From: Mermis nigrescens
Lineage: Eukaryota > Nematoda > Enoplea > Mermithida > Mermithidae
DNA length: 64,000 nucleotides
Assembly: GCA_036768485.1 (NCBI GenBank)
Contig: JAVLUZ010000344.1
Span: 1-64,000, forward strand
Reading direction: 5' to 3'
Shown: positions 56,840 to 64,000 of the stretch, piece after piece
Layout: each line of letters begins with the position of its first letter
How positions within the stretch are numbered: the first letter of the stretch is position 1
Translations under genes and position numbers: made by a program
The notes under the pieces: model-generated
What the model saw: only the letters and a program-made list of their open reading frames with translations
What the model was told of the DNA's origin: nothing
Databases searched by the model: none

Positions 56840-57159
56840 GTCTGATCTGATCAGTATTGTTCGTTAACTTTGCTCTGAGTTTTACGAGTTACTTCTGATT
56901 TCTGCTCTTTTGTTTTTTTGCCAGTTACTCATAGCTAAACTCAGTTTTGTCGGCTGTATCTTTTTATGAGCAATTTCAACTGTGTGGTGCATCTCTTGCA
57001 GCTTTTCTGAAAAAATACATGACAGAACGTATGTGAATATTAAGCTGTTAGCAAAACACATCTTCAAAATCGAACATTCTAGTTTTTTTTTATCGGAAAT
57101 TAGCTTAAATTAATTTTTTATTTTCTGGTTTAAACGCGCGACGTGGTCTTAAACTATTG

Positions 57160-57700
57160 ATGAGCAGGGGCGAATTTCTGGGGGTCCGATGAAACAGCGA
57201 AATCACCCAAACATCCCCCACGCCCAGGTGTTGTCCCGATCATAGGCGGGCAGCAACGAAATTCTGGGGGTTTTCAAAGGTCAAAAAATGGTCTTAAAAA
57301 TGGTTGTATGCATACGTGGGCAGCAAGAGAATTCTGGGGGTGCAAGATTTTTAAAAGGTCAAAAAATTGCCTTAAAACTGTTGGTATGGCGAAAAAACAC
57401 CATTTTTCGACGTTTCTCATCGAGCACTAACCATTGGCATCAAAAAATTGCGAAAAAAACGAAAAAAAAAATTTATGGGGGGTATTTTGGTTTCTCGGGG
57501 GATGCATACCCCCCCCACGCCCAGGTGTGGCGGTATGGCGACAAAACACTATTTTTCATGTTTTCCATCGAGCACTTTCCATTGGCACCAAAAAATCGCT
57601 GAAAAAACAAAAAAGATCAGAAATTGAATTTAGGGGAATTCGGCCTTCTGGCCTTCCCAAATCTCCACGCGTACTTGCGATGGGCACCGCCTTAATTTCG
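57160..57700 (+). repeat. composite of at least three family B pieces
   Basis: A 3' end (CACGCCCAGGTGTTG), a short 5' piece from 57241 (CATAGGCGGGCAGC), a fuller copy from 57311 (CATACGTGGGCAGC) and a further partial copy to 57700. Confidence 0.75.
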
Positions 57701-58350
57701 GGAGTTTAAAAGTTTTCATTTGTCAAAAGAAGTACATACATACCAAAAAATTGATGGCAGGGAGGAAAATGTTTTTTTTTAAATTTGTGGGTTTTCTTTG
57801 GGGCATTTTATATCATGCGGGCCTAGAGACCGGAAAGCTCCACGTCCGCTGCGTGCTCCTACGCGTACTCATGAATGACTGGCAGCTCCGTATTTCGATT
57901 TAAATTGCCTCCTGTGTATAGCGCTACGCGCGTATCGTACAGCCATTTTTTTACGTTTCCATTTTCATTTCGTCATTCTATTTTTTATTGCGCGGTTGTG
58001 ATTATTTATTGTATTTGTTTTATACTCATCGTTATATTTTGTATATCCATTTTATTATGCAGAATATAATTCTACCCGAAGTTGGGTCGAATTAGGAATT
58101 ATTATTAAATATTGTGGGTAGGTGTACCCAATTATACCTATTAGTGTTTTGCATATTAGCAAGAGTAAATTTTGGTACGATTTGAATAGGCACTTGCAGT
58201 TTCGATAGCATGTTTGAATTCCGACAATTCTGATACATCACATTTTTATCATGATCAAAATCCGGGAAATGTTACATATTTTTGGCATAACCTTCGTACG
58301 AAATGCTAGCGCTCTTCTGCACTATGTTGCACGTACCTACACTCATAGAT
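57701..58350. other. nothing recognised
   Basis: No exon or complete repeat. The 64-codon frame at 57875-58069 is hydrophobic, but I see no support for it as a gene. Confidence 0.35.
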
Positions 58351-58360
58351 GGGCCGCGGG

Positions 58361-58836
58361 CATACGTGGGCAGCAAGAAAATTCTGGGGGGTGCAAGATT
58401 TTTTTGAAGGTCAAAAAATGGCCTTAAAAATGGGGGTATGGCGATAAAAACACCATTTTTCGACGTTTCTCATCAAGCACTATCCATTGGCATCAAAAAA
58501 TTGCGAAAAAAATTTTCAAAAAATTGAATTCTGGGGGGGGGGTTATTTTGGTTTCTGGGGGGTGCATACCATACGTGGGCAGCAAGAAATTTCTGGGGGG
58601 GGGGGTGCAAGATTTTTTTGAAGGTCAAAAAATGGCCTTAAAAACGATGGTATGGTGATAAAAACACCATTTTTCGACGTTTCTCATCAAGCACTATCCA
58701 TTGGCATCAAAAAATTGCGAAAAAAGCGAAAAAATTTTCAAAAATTGAATTCTGGGGGGGGGTATTTTGATTTCTGGGGGGGTATTTTGGTTTTTTGGGG
58801 GGTGCATACCCCCAAACCCCCCCACGCCCAGGTGTG
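58361..58836 (+). mobile_element. family B head-to-tail dimer
   Basis: Two near-identical units (58361-58569 and 58570-58836), each beginning CATACGTGGGCAGCAAG. One TSD, GCCGCGGG/GCCACGGG (7 of 8), brackets the pair. Confidence 0.88.
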
Positions 58837-59004
58837 GCCACGGGCGTTCGATGGGCCAAAATCGTCAAAAATAGCACCAAAGATTCAATTCTGGTGGTCT
58901 ATCGATTGTTTGGGTCGGAGGGGCAATCTCCCATCGTACCTAGTGCCTACTTATTAACAAGTGCATAAAATTGCTCGGAGATCAAATATCCTTAACATTG
59001 TAAC

Positions 59005-59160
59005 CACACGTGGGCGTGGGGGTGCACCCCCAGTAGACCGAGACTCCACCCCTTCCCCCTTTGAACAAATTTTTTCGCAATTTTTTGAATGCAATGGATA
59101 GCGCTCGATGATAATCGTTGAAAAATGTTTTTCGGCGTACCACCTTTCTTAACCTTCAGC
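59005..59160 (-). repeat. family B fragment
   Basis: Begins CACACGTGGGCGTGGG; truncated before the other end. Confidence 0.7.
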
Positions 59161-59405
59161 TCCAATTTCTTCACTGGCCAACGGCCGCCTCAAAATGCAG
59201 ATGGCCACGTACAACTACTTCCTTTACATGACCCTCTAGATGTACAGGGCGAAGTCGTATTCTTCGACATTTAACATTAAATGTGCATTAACATCAAAAT
59301 AATGGAAAAAGCGAATGAGAATCGAATTTGATTCTTGAAGGATGCTCAGACCCTCATTAATACGTGGGGAAGTGAGGGCGCTTAGCCTTGAGAAATCAGA
59401 CCCCC

Positions 59406-59600
59406 ACGTAAGTGGGCGGCACCAAAATTCTGGCGGGGGGTTGCAAGATTTTTCATAGATCAAAAAATGGTGGTAATGGCGAAACAAACCATTTTTAACG
59501 TTTCTCACTAAGGCATTAAGAAATTGCGAAAAAAATATTAAAAAAAATTTCAAAAATTTAATTCTGCGGGAGGCAGCATACCCCCCAACGTTCAGGTGTG
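59406..59600 (+). mobile_element. family B MITE, internally shortened
   Basis: Starts near TAAGTGGGCGGCACC and ends CAACGTTCAGGTGTG. Confidence 0.75.
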
Positions 59601-60720
59601 GACTCCTACAATCGAATTTTAACGAGTTTTGTGATTTTTTGACTTGCCCTATGCGGGCCCAGAATTTTCTTGTTGCCCAGGTGTACGCCCCAATCCCATC
59701 CCATGCTTTTTAAGATGGTTCGCGTCCGCCTTCCAGGCATATTTGTACTTGCTTGTGGCAGAAAGTTAATATGAGAGGGAATAGAAGTGTCTGATCAGGT
59801 CTAATTCCACTTTACTATGTCGATCTTAACATAGATATTTACACGATAGAGCAATCTGTCAAGCTACAAATATATGTACCCACTACGTAATATACAAACA
59901 TAATTAGTTTACACATAGAAATACAGACGCGTTAGCGAAGTTTGAGCAGTGAAATGCCCTAAGAGACTTGGGAATTAGATAATAGAATTGACAATTTGAA
60001 GGGGAAACTTGATTCTATATTATCCGACGTACCTATATCGATATATTTTGATTACTATCGTCTCGTTATACTGTAGAAATGTCTACAGTAATTAAGTTGA
60101 GAATAGGAAGAAAAACGAAAATAAAATTCTCACTGGGAATAAAATGCGCCTCACGTTGAAAAAAATTGGTGTACACCGTCCAAAATATAAATCTTAATGA
60201 ACCAAAGGCTCATAGGGCAGGTGAAAAATAAATTACACATTATACAGCGACTAAGCTTGACAAAAATTAGATATCCAACGAGCAAGCCATGGAATTGATA
60301 ACGAATTAATATACTATGCTAAACAGTCGGAGCAAATTGTATACGACACGAACGAATAGCGAGAAAATCAACAAACAAATTGCCGCTTTACTTACAGATA
60401 ATGACGCAATCAACAAAATGTAAAGCACATGAGCAAGCAAGGCTTCGGAAGATGACAAAGAAAACGTTGTTTACACACACGACATCGTCAAAATACACAA
60501 AAGTTGAACACATAAAGCACTAGCCATATTTCATCAATGCATTATTTCGATTATACCATTTACATTTTTGAGTCTCACTCGTGATGTCTGAGCAAATTTT
60601 AGCTTTTACACTGAAGCTTCACACTCACGAAAAAAGGCCCAATAATATTTTTTCGGTAAACTTGCGCCAAATTATCAATAATAACTATTACAATTTTCAA
60701 TTGTTTACTTTGAATGATGG
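59601..60720. other. intergenic, nothing recognised
   Basis: A kilobase free of the repeat families above; no open frame or RNA gene seen. Confidence 0.4.
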
Positions 60721-60724
60721 ATAT

Positions 60725-61395
60725 CAGGGCCAACGAATCGTTCCGAAACGTTAATCGTCCTCGTTTCCGTTGACGATGACTAAAATCGACATCGTTAGCA
60801 AGCGTAGAGACCTTCTTATTGAAGGAAATTATTAATCATTCCGTTAACATTAAAGAACCCATTTAATTTTTTACATTCTAAACCGTTATTAAATGTTATT
60901 GTTCTCAAATCGTCAATGGGAACGATGATGTTTCACTTCATTAACGATAATTCGACCCGAAAGTCGATTGGACAGCGTTTTTAATGACCATAGAAATCCA
61001 ATGTTTAAAAGATAATCGTCTCAAATCGTTTACCGTCAAACATTTGCATTTGACGATAATTCAAAACCGTAAAAAACATTGCAGTTCTCATTTCGTTAAC
61101 GAGAACGATCGTCGACTGTTTTCTTATCGTTAATTACTGACCAAAAGTAACTTAATCGGCAAATCTGCTGGCAGCAGAGGAGGTAAACGAAAAGTGACGT
61201 TGAAAAATCGTCCTTTAAGAACTTTTTGTCGAAATCAAAATCCTCCCTTTTCGTCGACGATAATTCAAATCGTTCTTTTTCGTCGACGATAATTAGAATC
61301 GTCCGGTTTCCGTCGACAATAATAAAATCATCCTAGAACGTTATCGTTCTCGTCTCATTAATGAAACGATTTTGTTCCCGAACGATCAGCAGATT
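60725..61395. mobile_element. probable hAT-like element 4, AACGAT/ATCGTT-rich
   Basis: Starts CAGGGCCAACGAATCG. The end, read in reverse, gives GATCGTTCGGGAAC, a similar inverted word. Dozens of AACGAT/ATCGTC-type words fill it. CGTCGACGATAATT-like units recur at 61252, 61281 and 61311 (period about 30). No TSD established. Confidence 0.5.
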
Positions 61396-61477
61396 ACAAA
61401 CTTACTATTATTTCACTGATGCAGCGAATTGGAAAAAATTTATAAACATTTTTATGCTGCAATTTCGATAGTTTAAA

Positions 61478-61663
61478 TTAAAATGCACAAACGGACAAGA
61501 GGAGAGGCGCGTCGCTGGGGTCGGCGCCCACCAAAGCCAACGACTCGAGGGGAATAATTTTGTCGGCTCGGTCAGAATGAAACGTCGCGTCGTCGACCAG
61601 GCTCGTCAACGCTAAGCCTTTGTTGTAAATATCTGCGAGCCAGTCTTCGATGTAAACCAGAAT
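61478..61663 (-). CDS. candidate 3' coding exon of an unrecognised gene
   Basis: Reading leftwards from the acceptor gtgcgcag (an alternative lies about 20 bp further right), the frame gives ILVYIEDWLADIYNKGLALT, continues through SLVDDATFHSDRADKI, PLESLALVGADPSDAPLLL and SVCAF, and stops at 61478. It is more GC-rich than its flanks and has codon-like composition, unlike the repeat-derived frames. I do not recognise the protein. If real, the gene converges on FAM91. It could also be chance. Confidence 0.45.
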   Translation of the reverse strand: MLVYIEDWLADIYNKGLALTSLVDDATFHSDRADKIIPLESLALVGADPSDAPLLLSVCAF

Positions 61664-61761
61664 CTGCGCACACCAGGATCTTCGTGTAAAGTGTGAAAGC
61701 AAAAAAATGGGAGTAAAGTGATGGATATTCGGAAAAAAACAGACGAAAAAACAATGGTGCG

Positions 61762-62317
61762 CATAAAAAGGCAGCAACGAAATTCTGTCGGAGGCCAATG
61801 CGCCAAAAAACTGCATCACAAATCCAACTCTGGGGGTCTATCGATTTTAAGGGACGGGTCTTTCAGATTCTGGGGGTCCAGACTAAACATGCGCAGCATG
61901 GGAAATTTGGAAAGGGTTGAAATTATAAAGTGCGTTTTCGGGTTAAAAAATGGCAGACACGCGTCAAAAACATCGTTTTTCAGCGTTTCTGACGATGCTG
62001 TGTCTTTCTAGAGCATAAAAACATATAAAATTTCAAAAAAACAAATCAAAAAGTGGAACAAATTGAACAAAATATAGTCAAAACATAAGTATAATGGCAC
62101 GAAGCGCCGGAAATTTGGCACTTTTGAGGAAATAGATGGCTAAGAACGCTTTAAAAAACACCTTTTCTACAAATTTTTGGGAACTTTCGAAAAATCGCCA
62201 ATTCTGGAGGGGGTGAAAAAATTTTTGCGGGGGGGGGGGTGAAAATTTTTCTGGGGGGGCGATACCCTGCAAGATCATGTACGGTCCAGACCCTACAGAC
62301 CCGCACGCCCATGTGTG
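61762..62317 (+). repeat. family B-related copy carrying a family D MITE
   Basis: Degenerate start CATAAAAAGGCAGCAACG and end CACGCCCATGTGTG. Confidence 0.65.
61884..62283 (+). mobile_element. family D MITE
   Basis: Begins TAAACATGCGCAGCATGG and ends AAGATCATGTACG. Perfect TSD GTCCAGAC at 61876-61883 and 62284-62291. Confidence 0.92.
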
Positions 62318-62331
62318 ATGGTTGAGGTGGT

Positions 62332-62361
62332 GTGTTGTGTTTGTGTGTGTGTGTGCGTGTT
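62332..62361. repeat. GT dinucleotide tract
   Basis: Short, nearly pure GT run. Confidence 0.8.
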
Positions 62362-62487
62362 TAAAGTGATAAATATTAGGATAAAAACGGATGAAAATGA
62401 AAAAACGTTTATCACAATTTTCACTAAAAAGCAGCCTGTTTCTTGCGCACTTTACATACATGAGCATAATTAATTTTACTTTACAAC

Positions 62488-62628
62488 AAAGACCGATGTG
62501 TAACAAACAGTTACCCGCGCTTAGGCTCAATTCGTGATTCAACGGGTCAATGTTTGAAAGATAAACGAAAATGACTGTTGCAAATTGTTTGATTGATTCT
62601 TCTTGCTCTATTAAGTTTGCTGCAATTT
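62488..62628 (-). CDS. weak candidate exon, unrecognised
   Basis: On the minus strand, an open stretch between a possible acceptor (ggtgctag) and a possible donor (gtaaag) reads NLIEQEESIKQFATVIFVYL, then SNIDPLNHELSLSAGNCLLH. It lies upstream of the 61.5-kb candidate on the same strand. Support is composition and splice-like borders only. Confidence 0.25.
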
Positions 62629-62710
62629 CTAGCACCAATGTCATTTATAATTTTGTAATTTAAATACGTAGTTCGTAGTCGTAAATTATAGGGGAAAAGG
62701 GAGTGCCCTG

Positions 62711-62974
62711 CACACATGGGCGTGGGGGTTTGGGGGTATGCACCCCCCTCCACCCCAGAAGTTGAAATACCCCCCAGAAATCAAAAAACTCCCCAGAATT
62801 CAAATTTTGAATTTTTTTTTGCTTTTTTAGCGATTTTTTTGATGCCATTGGATAGTGCTCGATGAAAAACGTCGAAAAATGGTGTTTTTTCCGCCATAGG
62901 ACCACTTTTAAGATCATTTTTTGACCTTTGAAAATTTTTTCACCCCCCCCAGAATTTCGGTGCTGCCCACCTAT
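62711..62974 (-). mobile_element. family B MITE
   Basis: Begins CACACATGGGCGTGG and ends GCCCACCTAT. TSD GTGCCCTG/GTGCCCAA (6 of 8). Confidence 0.88.
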
Positions 62975-63218
62975 GTGCCCAACTCCCAGAATTGGGAAAA
63001 CCCCGGAATTACAGTATTTGAAAGAGATCTTCTATTTTTTTGCGATTTTTTAATACCAATGCGTAGAGTTCAATAGGAAACGTCGAAAAATCGTGTTTCT
63101 GCCCTACCGTCTATTTTTTGGCACTACTTCAAAGTTTAGAAATTTTCGGAATTTCCGCCTCCCCTTCCCCTAATTAATGCGCTAGCAAGTGTGATTCTCT
63201 CTCTCTCTTACGTGTTAG

Positions 63219-63458
63219 CACAGGTGGGCGGTACCAAAGTTCTGGGGGTGCAAGATTTTTCCAAAGGTAAAAAAATGGTCCTAAAAATAGTAGTATGGCG
63301 AAAAACACTATTTTTCAACGTTTCTCATCGGGCGCAATCCATTGGCATCAAAAAATTGCGAAAAAAAAAACAAAAAATCTTTAAAAATTGAATTCTGGAG
63401 GGTATTCTGTTTTCTCGGGGGGTGCATACCCCCAACCCCCCCCTCACGCCCAGGTATG
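63219..63458 (+). mobile_element. family B MITE
   Basis: Begins CACAGGTGGGCGGTACC and ends CACGCCCAGGTATG. TSD CGTGTTAG/CGTGTCAG (7 of 8). A short CT tract lies just before it. Confidence 0.92.
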
Positions 63459-63466
63459 CGTGTCAG

Positions 63467-63895
63467 CCGAATAAGGGTCCGGCTAAAAAATTTGCTCAAA
63501 TGGCCCATATTGCAATGCGCACTTGGAATTTGTCAGCTACAAGAGTTGCTCTATTGCCATTTTTAAATTACCTCTTCGTACATAAATTTTCCCAAAAAAA
63601 AATCGTTAAAAAGCCATGATTAATTTCGAATTATTTTTCGACCGAAAAATTGAATCTTATCTCAAAGTACATTCATTTCTTTTTGATTACGTCACTTGCG
63701 TAATAAATTGATTCATTTTGTAGCATCGCTCTTGTAAGGAATCGTTCGCACAGTGATAAAAAAATAATCGTGAATTAAAAATTCAAAAAGAGATGAATAG
63801 AAGTAAAAATGCGAAATGCGCGCGATCTTTGTCCGATTGATGCGTGGGTAGAATAAAAAAATTAACAACAAAAGGGTAATAAATGCAGGCACGTA
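63467..63895. other. nothing recognised
   Basis: AT-rich; no exon or repeat ends seen. Confidence 0.4.
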
Positions 63896-64000
63896 GCTGG
63901 CCGTCCTATTTGTGGGGGCGACTGGGAGCCCAAAAAGGCCAGAAATAAAACTAAATAACGTTTAAAAAGTCATATTTTTCCGATTTTTCTGAATTTGGGG
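63896..64000 (+). mobile_element. family C MITE, cut by the window end
   Basis: Begins CAGGCACGTAGCTGGCC and follows the family C core to the last base. Confidence 0.88.

Noticed and set aside
59406..61395. Retrotransposon, tRNA or rRNA gene in the repeat-poor 3' region
   Set aside because: No reverse-transcriptase motif, long terminal repeat, tRNA A/B box pair or rRNA-like sequence could be recognised.

Overview
This is AT-rich nuclear DNA from an animal, probably an invertebrate. Spliceosomal GT-AG introns, some longer than 5 kb, interrupt a single recognisable gene, and the introns are packed with short non-autonomous DNA transposons. I cannot name the species from the sequence alone.

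The recognisable gene is a FAM91 family member (orthologue of human FAM91A1) on the + strand. Twenty exons can be chained from 5106 to the stop codon at 55127-55129, about 770 codons. The chain covers the family from roughly residue 65 of the human protein to the C-terminus, and every exon junction has compatible phase. The 5' exons, with the first 60-70 residues, lie upstream of the window. One exon (25708-25801) needs a single-base correction in a run of six A to stay open, so it is either an assembly error or a real lesion. FAM91A1 is known to work with WDR11 and TBC1D23 in golgin-mediated capture of endosome-derived vesicles at the trans-Golgi.

Downstream (about 61.5-62.7 kb) there are one or two weak candidate coding exons on the minus strand, from a gene I do not recognise.

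The rest is repeats. I sort them into families: A (CAGTG/CACGG ends, TTTTTTGTAC), B (CATAGGTGGGC ... GCCCAGGTATG), C (CAGGCACGTAGCTGG ends), D, E (CATGTAACGGCTC ends), F (CAGTGGCGGATCT ends), G, H, I, J and K. For most families I found 8-bp target-site duplications (TSDs), many perfect, which points to hAT-type transposition. Five longer hAT-like elements (6753-8229, 19239-21474, 31212-34671, 42923-46115 and probably 60725-61395) each carry a private cluster of short, mostly palindromic subterminal repeats. None carries a visible transposase. Two Tc1/mariner-like elements with TA targets are also present. Nesting reaches three levels.

Three points stand out. First, several insertions sit on or within about 20 bp of FAM91 splice sites; in two of them the TSD straddles the exon end and copies the 5' splice site. 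Second, a GC-rich hairpin of the form CGGCGCGAAGCGCCG recurs about 40 times inside unrelated repeat families. Third, the long hAT-like elements share an architecture but each has a different subterminal word.
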